DNA from: Collinsella sp. AF08-23
Lineage (GTDB): Bacteria > Actinomycetota > Coriobacteriia > Coriobacteriales > Coriobacteriaceae
Direction of reading: 5' to 3'
DNA length: 64,000 bases
Assembly (NCBI RefSeq): GCF_003479805.1
Contig: NZ_QUHV01000007.1
Location: 54,961-118,960, forward strand
This document shows positions 7,774 to 17,451 of this stretch, one piece after another (the first letter of the stretch is position 1; each line of letters opens with the position of its first letter). Both the position numbers and the translations under genes were made by a program. The notes beneath the pieces were generated by a model. That model saw only the letters and a program-made list of their open reading frames with translations. It was not told the DNA's origin and searched no databases.

Positions 7774-9969
7774 CTACTTCTTGCTCCCACGGCGCGTCGC
7801 CTTGGGAACGGTCTTCATGGTCGGCTGGGAGGCCGGTTTTGCCGTGGTGGCAGCTGCGGCGGGTTTGGTCGCAGCAGTGGTTGTTGCCGGCTTGGCGGTG
7901 GTTGCCTTAGTCACAGTGGCGGCTGCGGCGGACGTGGTAGTGGCAGGCTTGGCCGCAGGGGCTGCCGCAGCCGACTTGGCCGCCGTCTTGGTCGCAGTGA
8001 CCTTTGGGGCCGCGGATGTGGTGGCGCTGGCCTTCGAGGTGGCAGGCTTTGCTGCTGCCGCCTTTGTCGAAGCGGTCTTGGGGGTTGCTGCCCTCGTCTT
8101 GGCAGTCTTGGCAGCTGTTGCTTTGGCGACAGGTGCCTTCGTTTCGGCCGTCTTGGTGTTTGCCGTCGTCTTTGCAGCGGCGGTCGCCTTGGCAGTCGGG
8201 GTCTTGGTCGCCGGTGCCTTTGCGGGGGTGGTCGTCTTGGCGGCGGCGCTCGCTTTGGCAGCAGCGGCCTTGGTCGTCGTGGTCTTCTTGGTCGCTGTGG
8301 ACTTGGTCGCGGCGGTCTTGGACGCGGCCGGCTTAGCGGCGGCCTTGCGTGTGGTGGCCTTCTTCGCCGGAGCGGGTTTCTCGGCAGACTCCTTCTTCAC
8401 TTCCGTCTTGGGTTCAGCATCGGTCTCGACGGCGGGGGAGAGCTCCTGCTTGGGCTTTTCGACAACTTCGGACTGTGGCTGCGGCATCGGGATCTCGGGA
8501 TGCAGGTTGTGATAGAGGGTGATGTAGGCGTCGGCGGAGCGCTTCCAGCTAAAGTCCGCCTTCATGGCGTTTTCGACCAAGCCGTTGAAGGCATCACGGT
8601 TATCCCAGAACAGGTGGGCGGCACGGAAGACGGCGTCAGCCATTTCGTCACCGTTGAAGTGGGTAAACGAGAAGCCGGTGCCCTCCCCGGTGTACTGGTT
8701 GTACGGGATGACCGTGTCTTTGAGGCCACCCGTCTCGCGTACGATGGGAAGCGTGCCGTAGCGCATGGCGATCATCTGCGATAAGCCACAGGGCTCGAAC
8801 AGCGACGGCATGAGGAAGAGGTCGGCTCCGGCGTACATGCGCTGCGAGAGCGCGGGGTCGAATTGGATGCGCACCGCCATAGTGCCGGGGTACTTGCCCT
8901 CAAAATAGCGCAGGGCGTTCTCGTACTCGGTGTCGCCGGTGCCCAGAACCGCGACCTGGACGCCGCCAGAGAGGATACGATCGAGAGCGTAGGTTACGAG
9001 GTCCATGCCCTTCTGGCGCGTGAGACGCGTGACCATGACCATGAGCGGACGGTCGTCGCGTACCTCAAGGCCGAGCTCCTGCTGTAGGCGTGCCTTGCAC
9101 TCCGCCTTGCCGGCACGGTCCTGAACGGAGTAGTTCGCGGCGATGCGCGGATCGGTCGTGGGATCGAAGGCGGTGGTGTCGATGCCGTTGACAATGCCCT
9201 GCAGGATGGGGGCGCGGCGGCGCAGGATGCCGTCGAGGTGCTCGCCGAAATCAGGAGTCTTGATCTCCTCGGCGTAGGTGGGGGAGACCGTGGTGATGGC
9301 GTCGGTGTAGTTGAGCGCACCCTGCATGTAGTTGACTGCGTCCGGCCCGCAGGTGAGCTGGAAGGCGGCGGCGGGGATGTGTGCGAGGCCGAGGATGTCG
9401 TTCAGGACCTTGGCGCTGTACTGGCCCTGGAAAGCGATGTTGTGGATGGAGAAGACGGTCTTTACGTTCTGGTACAGGGGCAGCGCCTGGTAGAACTCGC
9501 GCAGGAACACGGGAGCCATGGCGGTATGCCAGTCATTGCAGTGCAGCACGTCGCAGGTGAAGTTGTCGAGTGTGTGCGGAAGGTATTGCAGCGCCTCGAC
9601 GATCGCCTTGGAGAAGTAGGCAAAGCGCTCTCCGTCGTCAAAGAAGCCGTAGGGGTAGCCGCGGCTGAAATAGCGCTCGTTGTCGACGAACAAGTAGTCG
9701 ACGCCCTCGTGATTGAGGCGTTCGAGGCCACAGTACTCGTTGCGCCATCCCAAGGGCACGTAGAAATCGCACAGGTGCTCCATGCGGTCCTTGTATTCCT
9801 GGGCGATCGTGTCGTACCTGGGGACGAAGACGACGACGTCGGCGCCGGCGGCTTTGAGGGCATGGGGCAGGGAGCCCGCGACATCGCCCAGGCCGCCCGT
9901 CTTCACGAAGGGCGCCGCCTCGGCGCTGGCGAAGGCGATGTGCAGCTTGGATGGGGTGGTATCGGACAT
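7774..9969 (-). CDS. glgA: Glycogen synthase with long Ala/Lys/Thr-rich C-terminal tail
   Basis: Transfers glucose from ADP-glucose to the growing alpha-1,4-glucan chain (GT5). Residues 1-500 are a complete GlgA: KTGGLGDVAGSLP (ADP-glucose loop, residues 23-35), HNIAFQG, TRLTRQKG and the EPCGLSQMIAMRYG segment with the catalytic Glu. A normal GlgA ends here at about 480 residues. This one continues for 231 residues made almost only of A, K, T, P and S, like a histone H1 tail, ending RRGSKK. The tail is strongly basic and likely unstructured. The ATG at 9969 has AAGGAG upstream with long (13-base) spacing. It lies in the glgB-glgP-glgC-glgD-glgA run. Confidence 0.95.
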   Translation of the reverse strand: MSDTTPSKLHIAFASAEAAPFVKTGGLGDVAGSLPHALKAAGADVVVFVPRYDTIAQEYKDRMEHLCDFYVPLGWRNEYCGLERLNHEGVDYLFVDNERYFSRGYPYGFFDDGERFAYFSKAIVEALQYLPHTLDNFTCDVLHCNDWHTAMAPVFLREFYQALPLYQNVKTVFSIHNIAFQGQYSAKVLNDILGLAHIPAAAFQLTCGPDAVNYMQGALNYTDAITTVSPTYAEEIKTPDFGEHLDGILRRRAPILQGIVNGIDTTAFDPTTDPRIAANYSVQDRAGKAECKARLQQELGLEVRDDRPLMVMVTRLTRQKGMDLVTYALDRILSGGVQVAVLGTGDTEYENALRYFEGKYPGTMAVRIQFDPALSQRMYAGADLFLMPSLFEPCGLSQMIAMRYGTLPIVRETGGLKDTVIPYNQYTGEGTGFSFTHFNGDEMADAVFRAAHLFWDNRDAFNGLVENAMKADFSWKRSADAYITLYHNLHPEIPMPQPQSEVVEKPKQELSPAVETDAEPKTEVKKESAEKPAPAKKATTRKAAAKPAASKTAATKSTATKKTTTTKAAAAKASAAAKTTTPAKAPATKTPTAKATAAAKTTANTKTAETKAPVAKATAAKTAKTRAATPKTASTKAAAAKPATSKASATTSAAPKVTATKTAAKSAAAAPAAKPATTTSAAAATVTKATTAKPATTTAATKPAAAATTAKPASQPTMKTVPKATRRGSKK
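7777..8469 (-). repeat. glgA: Low-complexity coding repeat (GlgA tail)
   Basis: This part of glgA encodes residues about 501-731, with degenerate short units of the type KxAAxKxAxTK (for example KATAAAKTT, KPAATK). Antisense frames through it give long Gly/Ala/Leu/Val-rich open frames that are artefacts. Confidence 0.85.
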
Positions 9970-10022
9970 GGGGTAACCAATCTCCTTGATGTGTGCTAGC
10001 GCGGGGTCAAAGGCGCCCGTGC

Positions 10023-10063
10023 GGATACGCCGCCCGGGGGTGAATCCTCAAGGCGGCGTATCC
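10023..10063. terminator. Hairpin between glgD and glgA
   Basis: A perfect 12 bp inverted repeat (GGATACGCCGCC at 10023-10034 and its complement at 10052-10063) with a 17-base loop fills part of the 144-base glgD-glgA gap. There is no T-run, so it may attenuate, pause or protect mRNA ends rather than fully stop transcription. Confidence 0.55.
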
Positions 10064-10113
10064 ATGGTAACGCTTCTGTGCGCTCAGCGCGTGTTGCGCG
10101 TTTTGCGGGGTTG

Positions 10114-11223
10114 TTAATTCTCGAGTGCGACCTTGGGAACTACGAGGACGTTGTCGGGAGTGCCGGTCATGACGGTACCCGCCTCGATGACGTTGTTCTT
10201 GTCCACGATCGCGTTCTCCACGCGGGCGCCGCGTTTGATGACGCAGCCCTGCATGATGATCGAGTTGGCCACGTAGGCACCACTCTCCACCACGACGTCA
10301 CGGGAGAGGGTGGAGCCGCGCACGGTGCCGTCGATGCGGCAACCGGCGGAGATGAAGGAGTTCGTGGCGTTGGACCCGGAGCTGTACTTTGCCGGCGGGG
10401 TGTCGTGCGCCTTGGTCATGACCGGACGGCTGTGGGTGAACAGCTGGTGCATGACGTCGGGGTTGAGCATCTCCATGCTGCGACGGTAGTAGGTCTCCTC
10501 GTTGAACATGCCGACGGCGAGACCCTTGAACTCATAGGTGCACACGTCGATGCGACTGAAGTCCGGGCGGATGGCGTCGAACAGGTCGAGGTAGTCGAGC
10601 GTCTCATACTCCTCGCAGACCTGCAGGAGCAGATCGCGGTTGATGATGAAGCAGTCGAGGAACTCGTTCTCGCCGTAGGCGCAGCCAGAGCAGAGGTCGG
10701 TCACGCGGCCGTTGTTGTCGATATCGAGCTTCATGACATCGCCGAGCTGGCGGTCCGCCTTCTTATAGATCATGGTCACGCCCGAGCCGCTACGTTCATG
10801 TGCGTCGATGACATCGGAGAGATCCATGTTGAAGACGATGTTCGTGGCACTCATGACCACATAGGGCTCGGAGGCACGCTGGAACAGCATCTTGTTGGTG
10901 TTGATGTCGCGCAGGAGGAAGCGAATGCCCTTCTTTGCGGTGCCGTAGGCGCTGCCCTGCAGCAGGAACAAGCCACCCTTCTTGCGATCGAGCTCCCACT
11001 CGCGACCGCTTCCAAGGTGGTCGACGAGGCTGCGGTAGTTGCCGGGCAGCACGACGCCCACGGTGCGGATACCCGCGTTCATCATGTTGGAGAGCGGGAA
11101 GTCGATAAGACGATAGCGGCCCATGAACGGGACGGATGCGAGCGGGCGGCTCTCGAGCAGGGCGCTGTGCTGCTTGCTCGTATAGTTGGCAGTGATATAG
11201 CCGATGGCCTTACGGTTGATCAT
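10114..11223 (-). CDS. glgD: Glucose-1-phosphate adenylyltransferase-like subunit GlgD
   Basis: A 369-residue paralogue of GlgC. It starts MINRKAIGYITAN and keeps the nucleotidyltransferase fold (GRYRLIDFPLSNMMNAGI) and a C-terminal left-handed beta-helix, but lacks the GGxGxRL nucleotide loop of GlgC. In Firmicutes GlgD is a non-catalytic partner that stimulates GlgC; the same role is inferred here. The start at 11223 has an AAGGGGGG site and lies four bases after the glgC stop, showing tight coupling. A longer in-frame start (11262) would overlap glgC and does not match the family. Confidence 0.93.
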   Translation of the reverse strand: MINRKAIGYITANYTSKQHSALLESRPLASVPFMGRYRLIDFPLSNMMNAGIRTVGVVLPGNYRSLVDHLGSGREWELDRKKGGLFLLQGSAYGTAKKGIRFLLRDINTNKMLFQRASEPYVVMSATNIVFNMDLSDVIDAHERSGSGVTMIYKKADRQLGDVMKLDIDNNGRVTDLCSGCAYGENEFLDCFIINRDLLLQVCEEYETLDYLDLFDAIRPDFSRIDVCTYEFKGLAVGMFNEETYYRRSMEMLNPDVMHQLFTHSRPVMTKAHDTPPAKYSSGSNATNSFISAGCRIDGTVRGSTLSRDVVVESGAYVANSIIMQGCVIKRGARVENAIVDKNNVIEAGTVMTGTPDNVLVVPKVALEN

Positions 11224-11227
11224 CGGA

Positions 11228-12376
11228 TCATTCCCCCCTTCCGATGACGACGTCGTTTCCAACGACGGCGGTGTCCTTAGTCATGTCGACGCTTCCGAGC
11301 TTGACGCCCTCTTCCACGACGGCGTTCTCGCCCAAGATGGCACGCACCACATGCGCCCCGTCCTTCACGACGGCGCCGGGCAGCAGCACCGAGTCTTCGA
11401 CGATGGCGCGCTCGCCGACGATGCAGTCGGTGGAAAGGATCGAGTGGCGCGCAGTGCCGTAGACGCGGCATCCGTTTGAAACGAGGCAGTCGTCCACGCG
11501 ACCGTCGGGGCCGATGAAGTGCGGCGGACGAGTGGAGTCGTTGCTCATGACCGGGAAAGTCTTGTCGAATAGGTCGAACTCGGGATTCTCGCCGAGCAAG
11601 TCCATCGAGGTCTCGTGGAAGCTCGCGATCGTGCCGACGTCTTTCCAGAATCCGTGGAACTCATAGGTGTACAGGCGCTTGCCTTCGGCGAGCAGCTTCG
11701 GGATGATGTCGTTACCAAAGTCATGGCTGGAGCGCTGGTCGACGGCGTCCTCCTCGAGGGCCTTCACCAGAACGTCCGTCGAGAAGATGTAGATGCCCAT
11801 GGAGGCGAGGTTCGAGTCGGGCACCTCGGGCTTCTCAGTGAACTTCTCGATGCGCCCATCGTCCGGGTTGGCGGTGATGATGCCGAAACGACTGGCCTCC
11901 TCCCACGGGACGGGCATGACCGAGACGGTGAGGTCGGCGCCATGCTCGATATGGCTCTCGAGCATCTTGCGGTAGTCCATGCGATACAGGTGGTCGCCTG
12001 AGAGGATGAGCACGTACTTGGGGTCATGACCCTTGATGTAGTCGAGGTTCTGCGTGATCGCGTCTGCTGTTCCAGCGTACCACGCACCGCCGTCCTGGGT
12101 GGCGTAGGGGGGCAGGATCGAAACGCCCGCTCCATGTTCCGCCAGATCCCACGCGCGCCCGGAGCCCACATACTCATGCAGCTGATAGGGGCGATACTGC
12201 GTGAGGACGCCGACGGTGTCGATGCCAGAGTTGGCGCAGTTCGACAAAGAGAAGTCGATAATGCGGAACTTGCCACCGAAGCTGACGGCGGGTTTGGCGA
12301 TCTTCGAGGTGAGCGCCATCAACCTGCTGCCCTGTCCTCCTGCGAGGAGCATCGCGATGCATTCTTTACTTGCCAT
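11228..12376 (-). CDS. glgC: Glucose-1-phosphate adenylyltransferase (ADP-glucose pyrophosphorylase)
   Basis: Makes ADP-glucose from ATP and glucose-1-phosphate, the committed step of glycogen synthesis. The protein starts [19 protein letters not shown] with the nucleotide loop, then has [15 protein letters not shown], the [10 protein letters not shown] metal site and the FEKFTEKP-type segment near IEKFTEKP; the C-terminus is a hexapeptide beta-helix. It has 382 residues, usual length. The ATG at 12376 is supported by AAGGGAGAG upstream; an earlier in-frame start adds 29 unrelated residues. It probably works as a hetero-oligomer with GlgD. Confidence 0.96.
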   Translation of the reverse strand: MASKECIAMLLAGGQGSRLMALTSKIAKPAVSFGGKFRIIDFSLSNCANSGIDTVGVLTQYRPYQLHEYVGSGRAWDLAEHGAGVSILPPYATQDGGAWYAGTADAITQNLDYIKGHDPKYVLILSGDHLYRMDYRKMLESHIEHGADLTVSVMPVPWEEASRFGIITANPDDGRIEKFTEKPEVPDSNLASMGIYIFSTDVLVKALEEDAVDQRSSHDFGNDIIPKLLAEGKRLYTYEFHGFWKDVGTIASFHETSMDLLGENPEFDLFDKTFPVMSNDSTRPPHFIGPDGRVDDCLVSNGCRVYGTARHSILSTDCIVGERAIVEDSVLLPGAVVKDGAHVVRAILGENAVVEEGVKLGSVDMTKDTAVVGNDVVIGRGE

Positions 12377-12511
12377 CAATCTCTCCCTTAAAGTCCGATG
12401 GGATGTATAGATGTCTAAGCGGGAAATCGGGACCGCTGGCGGCTTTCCCGTGCTCGCCGCCACCGTTGCATTCCTGGAATTCCGGCTGCGTTCCGGTGCG
12501 ACCTGCCTCCT

Positions 12512-14938
12512 TTACGCGTGCCAGATCTCGTCACGATACTCGCGAATGGTGCGATCGGACGAGAACCAGCCGGACATCGCAGTATTGTGCAGGGCTCTCC
12601 TGTTCCAATCCTGCGCATTGGGATACGTAGCGGTGAGGGCCTCCCAAGTATCCACGTAGGAGTGGAAGTCCTTGAGCACCAGGTCGTAGTCGTTGTTGAA
12701 CATGAGCTCGTGATGGATGCTCTCGAAGTTGCCCGAGAGGCCCGCGAAGGTGCCGTCGACGAACTGGTCGATGATGCGTCCCAGGCGGGCGCGATCGGAG
12801 TTGACGATGTCCCAGGCGAAGTATTGACCGGAGGCGCGCAGCTCCTCGACCTCGGGTGTGGTGAGTCCAAAGATCGCCTCGTTTTCGCGCCCGGCGAGGT
12901 CGACGATCTCGATATTGGCGCCGTCCATGGTCCCGAGGGTGATGGCGCCGTTCATCATGAGCTTCATGTTCGAGGTGCCCGAAGCCTCCTTGCCCGCCGT
13001 GGAGATCTGCTCGGAGATCTCGGCGGCAGGGTAGATAAGCTGAGCGTTGGATACGCGGAAGTTGGGGATGAAGCAGACCTTCATGATGTCGTTGACGCGG
13101 GGATCGTTGTTCACCACGTTGGCGACCCCGTTGATGAGGCGGATGACCTCCTTGGCGAAGGTATAGCTCGACGCCGCCTTACCGGAGAAGATGAAGGTGG
13201 TGGGTTGGATCTTGAAGTTGGGATCCGCCAGACGGCGGTTATAGAGATCCATCACCTTCATGATGTTCAACAGCTGGCGCTTGTAGGCGTGGAAGCGCTT
13301 GACCTGGACATCGAAGATGGTGTTCGGGTCAATGACGAGCCCGCACTCGCGCTTGACGTACTCCGCGAGACGAATCTTGTTTGCGCGCTTGGAGGCGCCG
13401 ACACGCTCGAGGAAGGAGTCATCGCCTTCGAAGGCGGTGAGCTTTTCAAGTTCGGAGGCGTCATCGAGCCAGGCATCGCCAATCGCCTCGCTGACGAGCT
13501 TCGCGTAGGTGGGGTTTGCCTCGGCGAAGAAGCGGCGGTGGCAGATGCCATTGGTCTTGTTGTTGAACATCGCGGGCTTGAGGGCGGCAAAATCCTTGAG
13601 CGTGCTCGCCTTGAGGATATCGGTGTGGATCTTCGCCACGCCGTTGACCGAGTGGCTGCAGATGACCGAAAGGTTGGCCATACGCACCTCTCCGTCCCAC
13701 AGGACGGCGGTGGCACGCAGACGCTCTGCGCTTTCAGGCTGAGACATGTCAAAACCTTCGCGCCAACGACGATTGATCTCATCGATGATCTGGTAGACGC
13801 GCGGCAGCAGAGCGGAGAACGTGGAGATGGGCCACTTCTCAAGTGCCTCGGGAAGGATCGTGTGGTTGGTGTAGGACACCGTGTTGGTCACGATATCCCA
13901 TGCCTCATCCCAGCTGAGGCCCTTTTCATCCATGAGGATGCGCATGAGCTCGGGGCCGCACATGGCGGGGTGCGTGTCGTTGGTGTGGATAGCGACGTAG
14001 CGGGGCAGTTCATCCCAAACGTCACCATGCTCGCGCTCAAAGGTGTCGAGAAGCGTGCGGATACCAGCCGCGACAAACAGGTATTCCTGCTTGAGGCGAA
14101 GTAGGCGGCCATGCTCGCCGGCATCGTTGGGGTACAAAATGGCGGAAATTGCCTCGGCGTTGGCGCGGTCGCGGTCGGCACCCGTGTAATCGCCGGCGTT
14201 GAACGCGTCAAGATCGAAGTGCTCGTCGATGGGCTCTGCGCTCCAGCAGCGCAGTTTGTTCACCGTCTTGCCGCCGTAACCGACGATCGGGATATCGTAG
14301 GGGACGGCAAGGACGTCCTGGGTGTCCTCAACGGAATAAATCAGACGGTCACCTTCTTGACGGGAGACGACGTGCCCGCCAAAGCCGATGCGAACCGCCT
14401 TGTCTGGGCGCTTGACCTCCCATGGATAGCCCTTGGAGAGCCACTCATCGGCAACCTCCACCTGGCGTCCGTCAACGATCTCCTGCTTGAACAGGCCGTA
14501 GCGGTAACGCATGCCGTTACCGTAGCCCGCGATGCCCTCGTGTGCCATGGAATCGAGGAAGCAGGCGGCGAGACGGCCGAGGCCGCCGTTGCCGAGCGCC
14601 GGGTCGGGTTCCTGGCGCTCGATCTCATCGAGGTCGCCGCCCATGTCAGCGATCGCCTCGGCGACGAGGTCGCGGATGCCAAGGTTGAGCAGGTAGTTGT
14701 CGAGAAGGCGGCCGATGAGGAACTCGATCGAGAAATAATAGACGCGCTTCTTCCCTTCTACGCGATTGCGCTCGTCGGTCTGGGCGGCGATGACGCGCGA
14801 ATCGCCCGCGATCATCTTGGCGAGAGCGGTGAACCGATCGATATCGCTCGTGTCCTCAAATTCCTTGCCAGAAAGAGCGCGCACATGCTGGCGATACTGC
14901 TCGGCGAACTCTTCTTTGCTTTGGTAGATCTTATCCAT
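12512..14938 (-). CDS. glgP: Glycogen/maltodextrin phosphorylase
   Basis: Releases glucose-1-phosphate from non-reducing ends of alpha-1,4-glucan (GT35, PLP-dependent). The signature EASGTSNMKLMMNGA, with the PLP lysine, and GTMDGANIEI are present, as is the N-terminal ALGNGGLGRLAACFLDS segment. It has 808 residues, standard for the family. The ATG at 14938 has AAAGGA upstream. It stands between glgB and glgC, so synthesis and breakdown genes share one transcript. This implies that flux direction is set by metabolites rather than by separate promoters (inference). Confidence 0.96.
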   Translation of the reverse strand: MDKIYQSKEEFAEQYRQHVRALSGKEFEDTSDIDRFTALAKMIAGDSRVIAAQTDERNRVEGKKRVYYFSIEFLIGRLLDNYLLNLGIRDLVAEAIADMGGDLDEIERQEPDPALGNGGLGRLAACFLDSMAHEGIAGYGNGMRYRYGLFKQEIVDGRQVEVADEWLSKGYPWEVKRPDKAVRIGFGGHVVSRQEGDRLIYSVEDTQDVLAVPYDIPIVGYGGKTVNKLRCWSAEPIDEHFDLDAFNAGDYTGADRDRANAEAISAILYPNDAGEHGRLLRLKQEYLFVAAGIRTLLDTFEREHGDVWDELPRYVAIHTNDTHPAMCGPELMRILMDEKGLSWDEAWDIVTNTVSYTNHTILPEALEKWPISTFSALLPRVYQIIDEINRRWREGFDMSQPESAERLRATAVLWDGEVRMANLSVICSHSVNGVAKIHTDILKASTLKDFAALKPAMFNNKTNGICHRRFFAEANPTYAKLVSEAIGDAWLDDASELEKLTAFEGDDSFLERVGASKRANKIRLAEYVKRECGLVIDPNTIFDVQVKRFHAYKRQLLNIMKVMDLYNRRLADPNFKIQPTTFIFSGKAASSYTFAKEVIRLINGVANVVNNDPRVNDIMKVCFIPNFRVSNAQLIYPAAEISEQISTAGKEASGTSNMKLMMNGAITLGTMDGANIEIVDLAGRENEAIFGLTTPEVEELRASGQYFAWDIVNSDRARLGRIIDQFVDGTFAGLSGNFESIHHELMFNNDYDLVLKDFHSYVDTWEALTATYPNAQDWNRRALHNTAMSGWFSSDRTIREYRDEIWHA

Positions 14939-15030
14939 GGTTTCCTTTCGGGTTCGGGTTGGGTACGGGTATCCATTCCGCGCGGTCGACCCGGTGCGTG
15001 GAAGGCTATTCACGCGGGCTTCTAGTCGGG

Positions 15031-17172
15031 TTATTTGCTGGTCTTCGCACGCGATGACGCCGGCTTTTTAGTTCCACGTGTTTGTTTCTTTGTAGTTTTG
15101 GGCGTAGCCTTTAGCGGTTTGGGCGGCTTGTAGGAAGAAGTGCGACGGCGGCGGTACACCAATCCGGCAAGACCGGGGACACCGATCTCAATCGACGTGT
15201 CGCGCATGTTCCATGGTTCGGGCTTGGACGATGCCATCTCGATGACCGGGAATCCGGAGCCACCGTATGCGGGGTCGTCGGTGTTGAACACGAGCTCCCA
15301 ATCGCCCTCGCGTGGGGTGCCGACGCGATACGTTTCATAGGAGGCGGGGTCGAAATTGATAAGCACGAGTAGGTCGTCGGCGGGTTTGTCACCATGGCGG
15401 ACGAAGCTCACGATGGATTGATCCGAGTTGTTAGCATCGATCCATTCGAAGCCCTGCTCACTGTAGGCGTTCTGCCATAGGCCACGCTGCGACGTGTACA
15501 GGTGGTTGAGAGCCTCAATAAAGCGCTGCTGAGCACCGTGAGTAGCGTCGAAGTCCTTAGCGAGGAACCATTCGATGGCCTCGTAGTAGCGCCATTCGAT
15601 TTGCTGGCCGATCTCGTTGCCCATGAAGTTGAGCTTGGCACCGGGATGGGTCATCTGATAGAAGGCAAGCGTACGCAGCCCGGCGAAGCGGCGCCAGTCG
15701 TCACCGGGCATGCGGCCTATCAACGAACATTTCCCGTTTACCACCTCGTCGTGGGAAAGGGGCAGTACGAAGTTCTCGGAGAAGGCGTACATGATGGAGA
15801 ACGTGAGCAGGCTGTGGTTGCCCGGACGCCACGGGAAATCGCACTGCATGTAGTGCAGCGTGTCGTTCATCCAACCCATGTCCCACTTGAGGTGGAATCC
15901 CAATCCGCCGTCTTCGGCGGGGTACGTGACGAGGGGCCATGCGGTGGACTCTTCGGCGATCATCATGACGTCGGGGAACTCCCTGCCCACCGCGCAGTTG
16001 ACTTGGCGGATGAAGGCGGAGGCGTCGAGGTCCTCCTCGGTGCCGTACTTGTTGAACTTTTTGTCTGCTGGGTTGTCCACGCCGAAGTTGAGGTACAGCA
16101 TGCTCGAGACGCCATCCATGCGGATGCCGTCGACATGGAACTGTTCGATCCAGAACAGGACGTTCGACACGAGGAAACTGCGCACCTCGGGGCGGCCGAA
16201 ATCGAACTTGTGGGTTCCCCAATTAGGGTGGACCTCACGTTCAAAGAGCATGTGGCCGTTAAACGTCGCAAGACCTTCGGCGTTTGCGCAGAAACCGCCC
16301 GGTACCCAATCAAGAATGACACCGATGCCCGCCTTGTGGCAGGCGTCGACGAAGTGCATCAGCTGCTGCGGCGTGCCGTAGCGCGACGTGGCGGCGAAGT
16401 ATCCGGTCGCCTGATAGCCCCAAGACCCGTCGAAGGGATGCTCCATGAGGGGCATGACCTCGACGTGCGTGTAGCCCATCTTCTTGACGTACGCCACCAG
16501 CTCATCGGAGAGGTCGTCGTACGTGTAGTAGGTGCCGCGCTGGGCGGGGAACGGATCGCCGGGGCCCGGCCAGGTGCCGTCCTCGCGCGGCTCTCCCTGA
16601 GGTTCGTTTCCGTGGCGCTTCCAACTGCCCAGGTGCACCTCGTAGATGTTGAGGGGGCTCTTCATGATGTCGCGCTCCGCGCGGCGACGCAGCCAGGTAG
16701 CATCCTTCCAGGCGTAGCCGGAGATGTCCCATAGCCTAGAAGCCGTTCCGGGGCAGGTTTCTGCAAAGAACCCGAAGGGGTCGGCCTTCCACAGAAGTTC
16801 GCCCTCGTCGGACTTGATAGCATATTTGTAGAGGTCACCGAGCTGGAGACCGGGAACGAAAGCCTCCCAGATGTCGCTGTTGTCGGCGCGGGTGAGTGGC
16901 GTTGAGAGGGGATCCCAGCCATTGAAATCGCCTACGAGATGTACGCTTACGACCTGCGGTGCCCATACACGGAACATCCAGCCTTCCGTGCCATTCTGGA
17001 CATCCCTGTGCGCACCCATTTTCTCCCAAGCGCGTTGCCACATACCGTTCGAGAAAAGATATATGTCATCGTTCGTGAGCATGAGGGAAGGTCGTTCGTC
17101 CTTGGTGCTCGAGGGGCGTGCTTTGCAGGGGGCATTCAATTTGGTTTTCGAGGGTGTCGATGATGCAGCCAT
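15031..17172 (-). CDS. glgB: 1,4-alpha-glucan branching enzyme with basic C-terminal tail
   Basis: Cuts alpha-1,4 chains and rejoins them as alpha-1,6 branches (GH13). Order: a short Ser/Lys-rich N-terminus, a CBM48 domain (FRVWAPQVVSVHLVGDFNGW), the catalytic barrel with nucleophile in GIRMDGVSSM and acid in MIAEES, HDEVVNGK, and a C-terminal beta domain. After the normal end (GLAGLVYRRRR) there are about 40 extra residues rich in K, T and P. The start at 17172 is chosen for the GGAGAGG site five bases upstream. A longer frame from 17286 lacks any site. Length is 713 residues. It is the first gene of the glycogen block, divergent from the thiamine kinase gene. Confidence 0.95.
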   Translation of the reverse strand: MAASSTPSKTKLNAPCKARPSSTKDERPSLMLTNDDIYLFSNGMWQRAWEKMGAHRDVQNGTEGWMFRVWAPQVVSVHLVGDFNGWDPLSTPLTRADNSDIWEAFVPGLQLGDLYKYAIKSDEGELLWKADPFGFFAETCPGTASRLWDISGYAWKDATWLRRRAERDIMKSPLNIYEVHLGSWKRHGNEPQGEPREDGTWPGPGDPFPAQRGTYYTYDDLSDELVAYVKKMGYTHVEVMPLMEHPFDGSWGYQATGYFAATSRYGTPQQLMHFVDACHKAGIGVILDWVPGGFCANAEGLATFNGHMLFEREVHPNWGTHKFDFGRPEVRSFLVSNVLFWIEQFHVDGIRMDGVSSMLYLNFGVDNPADKKFNKYGTEEDLDASAFIRQVNCAVGREFPDVMMIAEESTAWPLVTYPAEDGGLGFHLKWDMGWMNDTLHYMQCDFPWRPGNHSLLTFSIMYAFSENFVLPLSHDEVVNGKCSLIGRMPGDDWRRFAGLRTLAFYQMTHPGAKLNFMGNEIGQQIEWRYYEAIEWFLAKDFDATHGAQQRFIEALNHLYTSQRGLWQNAYSEQGFEWIDANNSDQSIVSFVRHGDKPADDLLVLINFDPASYETYRVGTPREGDWELVFNTDDPAYGGSGFPVIEMASSKPEPWNMRDTSIEIGVPGLAGLVYRRRRTSSYKPPKPLKATPKTTKKQTRGTKKPASSRAKTSK

Positions 17173-17336
17173 CTGAACCTCTCCATCGTATGTATGGCGT
17201 TCTGCCATGGACCAACGATAACGTCTCGGGCTCTCGGCAAACGCAGGTCGATAGATGAGGACGCAGATGGCTCTGCGTTCGTCCACACACTGCGGCGCAT
17301 GTGGAACCGGTGACGTACCTACCGTACCACTTGCAC

Positions 17337-17364
17337 ATCATAAAGTGTACAAAAATACCGTCAC
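17337..17364 (-). promoter_or_regulatory. Candidate promoter of the glycogen block
   Basis: On the minus strand, GTGACG (17364-17359) and TATGAT (17342-17337) are separated by 16 bases, about 165 bases upstream of the glgB start. The match to the housekeeping consensus is moderate. Confidence 0.35.
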
Positions 17365-17445
17365 TGGCATGATTCGACCCCTAGATGAAATGAGTAAAAT
17401 CATCCTTGACAGACGCCGTTGGAGCGTGAATGAAATGATGGGTTA

Positions 17446-17451
17446 TATAAT
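17446..17451 (+). promoter_or_regulatory. Candidate -10 box for thiamine kinase gene
   Basis: A perfect TATAAT lies 46 bases before the start codon. A perfect TTGACA (17406-17411) is nearby but 34 bases away, too far to pair with it, so the real -35 is unclear. Confidence 0.4.

Noticed and set aside
7741-8784. Gly/Arg/Leu-rich and Ala/Val-rich open frames antisense to the end of glgA
   Set aside because: They arise from the repetitive Ala/Lys/Thr codons of the GlgA tail and have no ribosome sites.
10078-11247. A 389-codon plus-strand frame across glgD
   Set aside because: Shadow of glgD; His/Asp/Val-rich and without a start signal.
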